Shown here piece after piece: positions 44,891 through 52,615 of a DNA stretch of 64,000 bases. Position 1 is the stretch's first letter. Each line of letters starts with the position of its first letter. Made by a program: the position numbers and the translations under genes. Origin of the DNA: Kribbella caucasensis (GTDB lineage Bacteria; Actinomycetota; Actinomycetes; Propionibacteriales; Kribbellaceae); the NCBI RefSeq assembly GCF_004361855.1, contig NZ_SNWQ01000002.1, positions 434,001 to 498,000 of the forward strand, read 5' to 3'. The notes under the pieces are model-generated. The model had not been told where the DNA came from. It ran no database searches and saw only the letters and a list, made by a program, of their open reading frames with translations.

Positions 44891-46879
44891 TCAGGCCTGG
44901 CCGCGGCGTACGGCGAGGATGTGGGCCGGGTCGCCATTGGGATCCAGGCGGACGTAGTTCTGCTGGCCCCAACGCCAGGTGGCGCCGGTGATCTCGTCGT
45001 ACACGGTGAAGGTGTCGTCCGGGCGCATGCCGAGCGCGGCCATGTCGAGGTGGACGAGCGACTCGCGGACCGAATGCGGGTCGGTGTTGACGACCACGAT
45101 GACCGTGTCCGTGTGGCCGTCGGGACCGGTCGTGCGCTTGGAGTAGCACATGATCGCCTCGTCCTCGACCGAGTGCAGGCTGAGGTTGCGCAGTTGCTGC
45201 AGGGCCGGGTGCCGCCGCCGGATGTTGTTCAGCAGCGTCAGGTACGGCGCAAGGCTGCGGCCCTCACGTTCGGCGGCCTCCCAGTCGCGTGGGCGGAGCT
45301 GGAACTTCTCCGTGTCCAGGTACTCCTCGGACCCGGGCCGCAGCGCGACGTGTTCGAACAGTTCGTAGCCCGCGTAGACACCCCAGGCCGGCGACGAGGT
45401 GGACGCGATCGCCGCGCGGATCTTGAACGCCCCCGGACCGCCGTACTGCAGGTACGCGGTCAGGATGTCCGGGGTGTTGACGAAGAAGTTCGGCCGGAGG
45501 AAGTGCCCGGTCTGTTTGGTCAGCTCCTGCAGGTACTCCTCCAGCTCCCACTTCTCGTTGCGCCAGGTGAAGTACGTGTACGACTGGTGGAAGCCGACCT
45601 TGGCCAGCTCCTGCATCATCGGCCGCCGGGTGAACGCCTCGGACAGGAACACCACGTCCGGGTCGGTCTTGCGGATCTCCCCGAGCAGCCACTCCCAGAA
45701 GTTGACCGGCTTGGTGTGCGGGTTGTCCACCCGGAACACGGTGACGCCGTGCGCGATCCACAGCTTCACGATCCGCAGTACCTCGGCGTAGATGCCTTCG
45801 GGATCGTTGTCGAAGTTGATCGGGTAGATGTCCTGGTACTTCTTCGGCGGGTTCTCCGCGTACGCGATCGAGCCGTCGGCGCGGACCGAGAACCACTTCG
45901 GGTGCTCCTTCACCCACGGGTGGTCTGGCGACGCCTGCAGGGCCAGGTCGATCGCGACCTCCAGGCCGGCCTCACGAGCCCGGCCGACGAAGTAGTCGAA
46001 GTCCTCGAAGGTGCCGAGCTCGGGGTGGATCGCGTCGTGCCCGCCGTCCTCGGAACCGATCGCCCACGGCGACCCCGGATCGCCCGGCTTGGGGTCGAGG
46101 GTGTTGTTCGGGCCCTTGCGGAACGAGTGCCCGATCGGGTGCACCGGCGGTACGTAAAGGATGTCGAACCCCATCGCGGCGACCGCGTCCAGCCGCTTCG
46201 CCGCGGTACGGAGCGTGCCCGATGTCCACTGGCCGGTCGATTCGTCGTACTGCGCGCCTTCGGACCGCGGGAAGAACTCGTACCAGCTGCCGTACAACGC
46301 ACGGGTCCGATCCACCCACACCGGATAGGTCTCGGACGACGTGATCAGCTCGCGCACCGGGTAGCGCCCGAGCGCGGCGCGGACCTGCGGCGAGATCCCC
46401 GCGGCGAGCCGGGCCTCGGGCGGCAACGCGCCGTTGGCCAGCGCCTGCGCGGCATCGGTCAGGGTGGCCCGGTCCAGCCGCACCGCGGGCGGTACGCCGG
46501 CCGCTGCGCGGTCGAAGAAGGCGGCCCCTTCGGCGAACATCAGGTCGACGTCCATCCCGGCCGGGATCTTGATCTCGGCGTTGTGCCGCCACGTCCCGTA
46601 CGGGTCGCTCCAGCCTTCGACGGCGAACGTCCACGCGCCCCGCTCCTGCAGGGTGACCTCGACGGTCCAGCGGTCCGAGCCCTGGCCGACCGGGGTCATC
46701 AGCATCCGTCTGGTCTGCCCCGAAGGCGAGGTCAGGACGACGTTGGCGTTCACCGCGTCGTGGCCCTCACGGAAAACCGTGGCCGCGATGGTGAACGTCT
46801 CGCCGACTGACGCCTTCGCCGGATACGCTCCGGCGTCGACGGTCGGGGTGACGTCGGTGATCGGGATGCGCCCAGTCAT
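44891..46879 (-). CDS. glgE: Alpha-1,4-glucan:maltose-1-phosphate maltosyltransferase
   Basis: 662 residues from the ATG at 46879, the usual GlgE length. It transfers maltosyl units from maltose-1-phosphate to growing alpha-1,4-glucan. Domains: N-terminal Ig-like (AGAYPAKASVGETFTIAATV), then a GH13_3 barrel with YEFFPRSEGA, DILYVPPVHPIG, VFRVDNPHTKPVNFWEWL (nucleophile Asp), VFLSEAFTRRPMM (Glu) and the phosphate-binding region around YTYFTWRNEKWEL. Divergent from glgP across 229 bp. Its donor is supplied by TreS and Mak, encoded 16 kb away. Confidence 0.95.
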   Translation of the reverse strand: MTGRIPITDVTPTVDAGAYPAKASVGETFTIAATVFREGHDAVNANVVLTSPSGQTRRMLMTPVGQGSDRWTVEVTLQERGAWTFAVEGWSDPYGTWRHNAEIKIPAGMDVDLMFAEGAAFFDRAAAGVPPAVRLDRATLTDAAQALANGALPPEARLAAGISPQVRAALGRYPVRELITSSETYPVWVDRTRALYGSWYEFFPRSEGAQYDESTGQWTSGTLRTAAKRLDAVAAMGFDILYVPPVHPIGHSFRKGPNNTLDPKPGDPGSPWAIGSEDGGHDAIHPELGTFEDFDYFVGRAREAGLEVAIDLALQASPDHPWVKEHPKWFSVRADGSIAYAENPPKKYQDIYPINFDNDPEGIYAEVLRIVKLWIAHGVTVFRVDNPHTKPVNFWEWLLGEIRKTDPDVVFLSEAFTRRPMMQELAKVGFHQSYTYFTWRNEKWELEEYLQELTKQTGHFLRPNFFVNTPDILTAYLQYGGPGAFKIRAAIASTSSPAWGVYAGYELFEHVALRPGSEEYLDTEKFQLRPRDWEAAEREGRSLAPYLTLLNNIRRRHPALQQLRNLSLHSVEDEAIMCYSKRTTGPDGHTDTVIVVVNTDPHSVRESLVHLDMAALGMRPDDTFTVYDEITGATWRWGQQNYVRLDPNGDPAHILAVRRGQA

Positions 46880-47036
46880 GGTGGTCGATGAACTCGCTTT
46901 CCGGCTTATGGATCGGACAAGTCGGGTGACAGGTCTGACGTTATCGGTTCGGAGTGGCCAGACACGCCACGCAGCACTGATTCGATACCCACCCACCGCG
47001 AGGTCAGGCATCACGGTCCGGGTTCCGCTGCTGCAA

Positions 47037-47059
47037 AATCTTGCTCGTCCTGCAAGATT
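47037..47059. promoter_or_regulatory. Inverted repeat between glgE and glgP
   Basis: AATCTTGC (47037-47044) and GCAAGATT (47052-47059) are perfect 8-bp arms with a 7-bp spacer, 49 bp before the glgP GTG. CTTGCA-like half-sites are used by MalR-type LacI repressors of alpha-glucan genes in streptomycetes (from memory), so this may be a maltose/trehalose-responsive operator. Confidence 0.5.
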
Positions 47060-47108
47060 GACGCATCCCGAACGTGTTCCGTGCACCTGTGGCCGGTACG
47101 GTGTCCCG

Positions 47109-49703
47109 GTGCGAGCGATACGACGATTCTCCGTCCGCCCTGTCCTGCCCGAGCCGCTGACCGGTCTCGGCACCCTGGTGAACAACCTGCGCTGGGCCTG
47201 GCACCCCGAGACCCAAGATGTCTTCGAGGCTGTCGACCCCCAGCTGTGGCGCACCACCGGCGGTGACCCGGTCAAGCTTCTCGGTGAGGTCCCGGCGGCC
47301 CGGCTCGACGAGCTGGCGAACGACCAGGCCTTCCTGCGAAGGCTGGAACTGGCTGTGTCCGACCTGAACGCCTACGTCACCGGCGAGCGGTGGTTCCAGG
47401 CCGACGCGGGGACGCCGGTCAGCTCGGTGGCCTACTTCTCCCCGGAGTTCGGCATCACCCACGTGCTGCCGCAGTACTCCGGTGGTCTCGGCATCCTGGC
47501 CGGTGACCACCTGAAGGCGGCCAGTGACCTCGGTGTGCCGCTGATCGGCGTCGGCCTGCTGTACCGGCACGGCTATTTCGGTCAGTCGCTGAACCGTGAG
47601 GGCTGGCAGCAGGAGCGGTACCCGCTGGTCGATCCGGACGGGCTGCCGATCAGCCTGCTCCGCGACGGTGACGCACCGGCCACCGTCACCGTGACGCTGC
47701 CGGGCGGCCGGGAGTTGCACGCCCAGATCTTCATCGCCCAGGTCGGCCGCGTGCCGCTGCTGATGCTCGACTCCGACATGGAGGAGAACGAGCCGGCCGA
47801 GCGCGAGGTGACCGACCGGCTGTACGGCGGTACCACGGAGCACCGGTTGCTCCAGGAGTTGTTGCTCGGTGTCGGCGGTGTCCGCGCGGTCCGCACGTAT
47901 TGCCGGATCACCAGTCACCCGGCGCCGGAGGCGTTCCACACCAACGAGGGCCACGCCGGCTTCCTCGGGGTCGAGCGGATCCGCGAGCTGGCCGAGAGCG
48001 GGCACGACTTCGACACCGCGCTCGAGGTCGCCCGCGGCGGCACCGTATTCACCACCCACACGCCGGTCCCGGCCGGTATCGACCGGTTCCCGGTGGAGCT
48101 GATCCAGCAGCACTTCTCGCCGGACGTGTTCGGCGACGGTGTCCCGATCGACCGGATCCTCGAGCTCGGCGCCGAGGACTTCGAGGGCGGCGACCCGGCC
48201 GTGTTCAACATGGCGATCATGGGCCTGCGACTGGCCCAGCGCGCCAACGGTGTGTCCAAGCTGCACGGTGTGGTCAGCCGGGGGATGTTCTCCGGACTGT
48301 GGCCGAGCTTCGACTCGTCCGACGTGCCGATCACCTCGATCACCAACGGCGTGCACGCGCCGACCTGGGTGGCCCGGGAGATCTCCCAGCTCACCTACGC
48401 GAACGCCGACCAGGGCGACTCCGAGGGCATGTTCGAGGGTCTGGACAAGACCACCGACGCGCAGCTCTGGGAGACCAAGCGGATCCTGCGGCAGCGCTTC
48501 ATCGACGACACCCGGGCCCGGGTCCGCGCGTCCTGGATCAACCGGGGCGCCAGCGAGGCCGAACTGGGCTGGGTCGACTCGATCCTGGACCCGGACGTGC
48601 TGACCGTCGGATTCGCCCGCCGCGTCCCGTCGTACAAGCGGCTGACGCTGATGCTGCGCGACCCGGCCCGGCTGAAGGCGCTGCTGCTGCACCCGCAGCG
48701 GCCGATCCAGATCGTCATCGCGGGTAAGGCGCACCCGGCCGACGAGGGTGGCAAGAAGCTGATCCAGGAGATGGTCCGGTTCGCCGACGACCCGGAGGTT
48801 CGGCACCGGATCGTGTTCGTGCCCGACTACGACATCGCGCTGGCCCAGCCGATGTACCCGGGCTGCGACGTCTGGCTGAACAACCCGCTCCGGCCGTACG
48901 AGGCGTGCGGCACGTCGGGGATGAAGGCGGCGCTGAACGGTGCGCTCAACCTGTCCATCCGCGACGGCTGGTGGGACGAGTGGTACGACGACGAGTTCGG
49001 CTGGGCGATCCCGTCGGCCGAGGGGATCGAGGACACCGACCGGCGCGACGATCTCGAAGCGCACGCGCTGTACGACCTGATCGAGAAGCAGGTCGCGCCC
49101 CGGTTCTACGACGGCGAGGTGCCGGGCCGCTGGATCGAGATGCTCCGGCACACGATCAAGGAGCTCGGCCCGAAGGTGCTCGCCACCCGGATGGTCCGCG
49201 ACTACGTCCAGCGGCTGTACGTCCCGGCAGCCCAGTCGTCCCGGCAGCTCAACTCGACGTACGACGGTGCGCGCGAACTGGCCGACTGGAAGAAGAAGGT
49301 CCGGTCCGCCTGGTCTGCTGTTCGCGTGGATCACGTGGAGCTGCAGGGTCTCGGCGACGTACCGCAGCTCGGTACGACGGTCGGCATCCGCGCGTTCGTC
49401 ACGCTCGGCGAGCTGACCCCGGCCGACATCGACGTGGAGGCCCTGCACGGCCGGGTCGACACCAACGACGAGATCACCGACGCGGTCCGCGAGTCGCTGT
49501 CGCTGGCGGAGACCTACGAGGGCAACCGGCACCGGTTCGAGGGTGAGCTGAAGCTGGACCGGACCGGCCCGTTCGGCTACACCGTCCGGGTGGTGCCGAA
49601 GCACCCGATGCTGGCCAGCCCGGCCGAACTCGGCCTCGCCGCCGGCCCCTCCGACCCCGAGGACCCCAACACCCCGGACCTCCCCGTCGGCTCGGAGTTC
49701 TGA
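47109..49703 (+). CDS. glgP: Alpha-glucan phosphorylase (mycobacterial type)
   Basis: 864 residues from the GTG at 47109. It removes glucose as glucose-1-phosphate from alpha-1,4-glucans. The N-terminal DUF3417 module of this subfamily (LTGLGTLVNNLRWAWHPETQ) is followed by VAYFSPEFGITHVLPQYSGG, LGILAGDHLKAASDLGVPL, AFHTNEGHAGFL, and the PLP site CGTSGMKAALNGALNLSIRD with its lysine. It is divergent from glgE, so synthesis and breakdown may share control. Its last codons and stop lie in an 18-bp duplication. Confidence 0.93.
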   Translation: MRAIRRFSVRPVLPEPLTGLGTLVNNLRWAWHPETQDVFEAVDPQLWRTTGGDPVKLLGEVPAARLDELANDQAFLRRLELAVSDLNAYVTGERWFQADAGTPVSSVAYFSPEFGITHVLPQYSGGLGILAGDHLKAASDLGVPLIGVGLLYRHGYFGQSLNREGWQQERYPLVDPDGLPISLLRDGDAPATVTVTLPGGRELHAQIFIAQVGRVPLLMLDSDMEENEPAEREVTDRLYGGTTEHRLLQELLLGVGGVRAVRTYCRITSHPAPEAFHTNEGHAGFLGVERIRELAESGHDFDTALEVARGGTVFTTHTPVPAGIDRFPVELIQQHFSPDVFGDGVPIDRILELGAEDFEGGDPAVFNMAIMGLRLAQRANGVSKLHGVVSRGMFSGLWPSFDSSDVPITSITNGVHAPTWVAREISQLTYANADQGDSEGMFEGLDKTTDAQLWETKRILRQRFIDDTRARVRASWINRGASEAELGWVDSILDPDVLTVGFARRVPSYKRLTLMLRDPARLKALLLHPQRPIQIVIAGKAHPADEGGKKLIQEMVRFADDPEVRHRIVFVPDYDIALAQPMYPGCDVWLNNPLRPYEACGTSGMKAALNGALNLSIRDGWWDEWYDDEFGWAIPSAEGIEDTDRRDDLEAHALYDLIEKQVAPRFYDGEVPGRWIEMLRHTIKELGPKVLATRMVRDYVQRLYVPAAQSSRQLNSTYDGARELADWKKKVRSAWSAVRVDHVELQGLGDVPQLGTTVGIRAFVTLGELTPADIDVEALHGRVDTNDEITDAVRESLSLAETYEGNRHRFEGELKLDRTGPFGYTVRVVPKHPMLASPAELGLAAGPSDPEDPNTPDLPVGSEF

Positions 49704-49753
49704 GCACCCTCGGAGTTCTGAGCACCCGTAGTCCGAGCACCCGTAGTCCGAGC
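49691..49753 (+). repeat. Tandem repeats over the glgP stop codon
   Basis: CTCGGAGTTCTGAGCACC occurs twice in a row (49691-49708, 49709-49726), then CGTAGTCCGAGCACC at 49727-49741 and again, incomplete, from 49742. The glgP stop (49701-49703) is in the first unit. Confidence 0.85.
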
Positions 49754-49766
49754 GGCTCCCCGTCGC

Positions 49767-49852
49767 ATCTCAGAGGCTAGCCTCCGAGGTGAATGGTTAC
49801 CCCCCGAGAATCTGAGGGGGCAACCATTACCTGAAGGGCTAGCCTCTGAGAT
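49767..49852. terminator. 86-bp nested hairpin between convergent glgP and transglutaminase genes
   Basis: The outer arms (49767-49782 and 49837-49852, ATCTCAGAGGCTAGCC and complement) pair perfectly over 16 bp. Inside, AGGT/ACCT (49787-49790, 49829-49832), AATGGTT/AACCATT (49792-49798, 49822-49828) and CCCCC/GGGGG (49800-49805, 49816-49820) make a second long stem. It can serve as a bidirectional terminator; its size and symmetry also suit a mobile palindromic element. Confidence 0.8.
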
Positions 49853-49891
49853 TTCACCCGGGCGGAGCAGGTCTGCGGCGGGGAGGCGGGG

Positions 49892-50770
49892 TCAGGTCGC
49901 TGGGGTCTGCTCGCGCGTTGTGACGTTGACGTAGTACGGCGGGGTGCCGGTGGGGGAGTGGACCTCTAGGCGGTCGGCCGGGTGCCATTCGGGGTCCTCG
50001 CGGTAGAGGTCGCGGAGTTTCGTGGTCGCGGCCTCGTCGCCGGCATCGGAGGCGACCAGGAGCGCGGCGACCTCGTCGGTCGGGCCGAGGTCCATCTCCA
50101 GGTCGTCGGCCATCCCGCCGAACCCGTCCCAGAGCAGTACCTCGTCGCACTGCAGATGCGCCAGCTGCAGGAACACGTAGTCCCGGATGAACCAGCCACC
50201 CTTCAACGGCAGCGACGGATCCACCCCGAACAGGTCCCCGTCCAGCTCACCCGACCGGTACCCGAGCCACACCTCCGCGGCCGACCGGAACTTCCCAGCC
50301 GGCATGTCCTGTACGTCGAATCCCCAGTGCTCACCTGGTTCGAGCTGCGCGTCGACCATCACCCATCGGTCGCCGTTCCAGTACTCAGCGACGACGTGAT
50401 CGCAGTTGAACCCGGGCACGAAGTACGGCGCGAACCCGATCCTGCTGCGAGCCGGAATCCCCTTGTGCCGAAGGGCGGAGACGGTCAGCAGGGTGTAGTC
50501 CCGGCAGCAACCGGCGACCCGATCGGCCGGCTCGCGCGGAGTCGCCAACGGGGTGCCGTTGCGCCGCTGGTCGGTCGCGAGCAGGTCGTCGATCCAGCGA
50601 TGGTTGATCTCCTCCAGCCGCTCGCCGGTGAACTCGATCCCGCCACCGCGATAGTGGATCAGCACATTGCGGACCACGTCGGTGATCCCGGCGACGTCCG
50701 ACGGCAAGACGTCGAGCAGCGCGGCGTACTCACCGGGGTTGCTGTAGGCGGACTGGGCGGCAAAGCTCAT
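49892..50770 (-). CDS. Transglutaminase-like domain protein
   Basis: 292 residues. A papain-like transglutaminase core has Cys89 (AGCCRDYTLLTVSALRHKGI), His125 (FNCDHVVAEYWNGDRW) and Asp140 (MVDAQLEPGEHWGFD), so the triad is complete. The C-terminal half is helical with no known domain (LQLAHLQCDEVLLWDGFGG). There is no signal peptide, so it acts in the cytoplasm, perhaps as a protease or amidase on a peptide. The MerR gene 71 bp upstream points the same way and may form an operon with it. Confidence 0.82.
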   Translation of the reverse strand: MSFAAQSAYSNPGEYAALLDVLPSDVAGITDVVRNVLIHYRGGGIEFTGERLEEINHRWIDDLLATDQRRNGTPLATPREPADRVAGCCRDYTLLTVSALRHKGIPARSRIGFAPYFVPGFNCDHVVAEYWNGDRWVMVDAQLEPGEHWGFDVQDMPAGKFRSAAEVWLGYRSGELDGDLFGVDPSLPLKGGWFIRDYVFLQLAHLQCDEVLLWDGFGGMADDLEMDLGPTDEVAALLVASDAGDEAATTKLRDLYREDPEWHPADRLEVHSPTGTPPYYVNVTTREQTPAT

Positions 50771-50781
50771 TGGTCGTTCCC

Positions 50782-50858
50782 CTCAGATCGATGCTGCGAT
50801 GCGATTCAGGTCGGTCATGGGACTCAGATCGGTGCTGGGATTCAGATCGGTACTGCGA
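50782..50858. repeat. 18-bp repeats between the transglutaminase and MerR genes
   Basis: CTCAGATCGATGCTGCGA (50782-50799), then TTCAGGTCGGTCATGGGA, CTCAGATCGGTGCTGGGA and TTCAGATCGGTACTGCGA from 50805 to 50858 without gaps. The last unit holds the MerR stop codon. Confidence 0.8.
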
Positions 50859-51666
50859 TGTCGACGGCCGGCGCTGAACCGGGCAGGTCCTGGAAGCTGG
50901 GGTCGTACACCTCGCGGGCGGCGCCGGTCCGGGGCGAACCTGTGCCGCGGACCCAGTCCTGGACCAGGTCGTAGGCGAGCATGATCCGCGGATACGCGCA
51001 CTCGTCCTTGGTGATCGTGCAGTAGGCCTCGGTATGGGCCGGCTCGACCCGGATCCCGATCGGCCCGGCCGGATCGACGGTCCCGGTGAACGGCACGCAG
51101 ACCTCGACGGTCGCCTCGTTCTCCGGCGTGACCTGACCGTGGTAGATCACCATCGATCCTCCGGGCAGCGTGGCGCCGGAAGCCACCAAATGGGAGCGCA
51201 ACATCATCGTCGAGGACACGATCGCCCCGACCAGCGCCTGCTGGTCCGTGTCGTGCCGGATCGAGGCGATCTTGGTCTCCGGTACCTCCCGCACCAGCAC
51301 CGGCCGCGGACTCAACCCTGGCGACCCAGACCGGATCAACCGGTCCCGCAGGTACTCCAGGGTCGCCTTCCGCGCCTCGCTGGTCGCCTCCGAGGCAGCC
51401 CACCAACGGTCCAACCGGATGAGCGCCTCCTCATCGGTCCCGGCCAGCACCTCCGCGATCGTGGTCAACGGCATGTCGAGCTGACGCAGCACACTGATCC
51501 GCCGGGCCCGCTCCAGCTGCGCCTCGTCGTACCGCCGGTAGCCGTTGACCGGATCCACCCGGGCCGGCGGCAGCAACCCCGACACGTCGTACAGCCGCAG
51601 GGCCTTGTGCGAGAGCCCCGCGCGCCGCCCGAACTCACTGATCGTCAGCTCGACAACCTCGTCCAT
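50842..51666 (-). CDS. MerR-family regulator with GyrI-like effector domain
   Basis: 274 residues. MerR helix-turn-helix and wing at 5-75 (LTISEFGRRAGLSHKALRLY, NGYRRYDEAQLERARRI), a coiled-coil dimer helix, and a C-terminal GyrI-like/AraC effector-binding domain (about 120-270: VREVPETKIASIRHD, WVRGTGSPRTGAAREVYDPS). This is the plan of multidrug-sensing BmrR-type activators. It may control the transglutaminase gene downstream. No long-spacer MerR promoter was found nearby. Confidence 0.88.
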   Translation of the reverse strand: MDEVVELTISEFGRRAGLSHKALRLYDVSGLLPPARVDPVNGYRRYDEAQLERARRISVLRQLDMPLTTIAEVLAGTDEEALIRLDRWWAASEATSEARKATLEYLRDRLIRSGSPGLSPRPVLVREVPETKIASIRHDTDQQALVGAIVSSTMMLRSHLVASGATLPGGSMVIYHGQVTPENEATVEVCVPFTGTVDPAGPIGIRVEPAHTEAYCTITKDECAYPRIMLAYDLVQDWVRGTGSPRTGAAREVYDPSFQDLPGSAPAVDIAVPI

Positions 51667-51717
51667 GCGGGCAAGTCTTCACCTTGCCCCAGGGGCAGAG
51701 TGAAGCGGCAAACCGGA

Positions 51718-52515
51718 TCAGTGCTGTGGAACCACTGCGGGCAGCGCGGCGAGAAGGGCGTCCGCGTGGTGGCGGTAGCCGGCGTCGTTGGGGTGGAAGC
51801 GGTCGGCGGCGAGCTTGTCGCGCCAGGGTGGGCGGACGTGGCGGGACAGCTCGGCGACCGGGAGACCCCGGTTGGACGCGGCGGCGCGGATCAGGCGGTT
51901 GATGCCGGCGACGTACGGGCTGCAGACGCCGCCAATGGTCCAGAACCGGTCCGGAACCGGGAGGTCCATCACCACCGACGACGAGGGCAGTCGCCGGATC
52001 AACTCCTGGAGGTTGTTGCGGAACCGTCCGGGCGGCGTACCGAGGATGTCGTTGCTGCCGATGCCGCAGGTCACCAGGTCCGGCTCCACGCCGAGCTGCT
52101 GGACGAGGGGGAGTTGGTCGTCGAGCACGTGGCCTGTTTGGGCGCCGGAGCGGGACAGGTTGACCACGCGCCACGGACGATCGGAACGGTCCAGCTTGGT
52201 CAGCACCTGGCCGACATAGCCGTGCCATGGGGACGACGCGCCGAGGCCCTGAGCCGTCGAATCGCCGAGCACCACCCACAGGGGACCCTCGGCCGCGAGT
52301 GCGGTCTCGTTCTGCTGCCGCCAGAAATCGGCGTAGGTCCGGGCCTGGATGTCGATGGACGCGACGCCGTCACACCACCGCTGGACGGTATGACGTGGGG
52401 TCGTTCTCTCGGCATCACCCCAGCGCACCACGACCTGGTGGAGTACGCCGATCGGCGTGGTGTTGTCGGGACGTGTCCGCCGTCGCGGCTCTCGTCCTGA
52501 TCGCAGGAATAACAT
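51718..52515 (-). CDS. SGNH/GDSL-family hydrolase
   Basis: 265 residues from the ATG at 52515; GTG codons at VVVRWGDAE about 28 codons later are possible starts. Blocks of the SGNH fold: VVLGDSTAQGLG with Ser86 (block I), a glycine block near NLSRSGAQTGHV, GIGSNDILG (Asn block III) and DRFHPNDAGYRHHA with the catalytic Asp and His (block V). The enzymes are esterases or lipases. An arginine-rich start is not a good signal peptide, so location is unclear. It stands alone on the minus strand upstream of the MerR gene, with 51 bp between them. Confidence 0.82.
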   Translation of the reverse strand: MLFLRSGREPRRRTRPDNTTPIGVLHQVVVRWGDAERTTPRHTVQRWCDGVASIDIQARTYADFWRQQNETALAAEGPLWVVLGDSTAQGLGASSPWHGYVGQVLTKLDRSDRPWRVVNLSRSGAQTGHVLDDQLPLVQQLGVEPDLVTCGIGSNDILGTPPGRFRNNLQELIRRLPSSSVVMDLPVPDRFWTIGGVCSPYVAGINRLIRAAASNRGLPVAELSRHVRPPWRDKLAADRFHPNDAGYRHHADALLAALPAVVPQH

Positions 52516-52615
52516 CCGGGCCCCCCTCCGGATATCAGCGGCCGCGCAGGTGGCCCGCAAGTGAACAGTTGGTGATCATCGACCGTACAACACGGAGCCA
52601 AATCTCACCATCGAT

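Noticed and set aside
44582..46810. Long plus-strand open frame opposite glgE
   Set aside because: It is Arg/Val/Gly-rich without domains and runs antisense to a certain gene; typical of high-GC codon bias.
47004..49604. 866-codon minus-strand frame opposite glgP
   Set aside because: Shadow of glgP; no domain, biased composition, no ribosome site.
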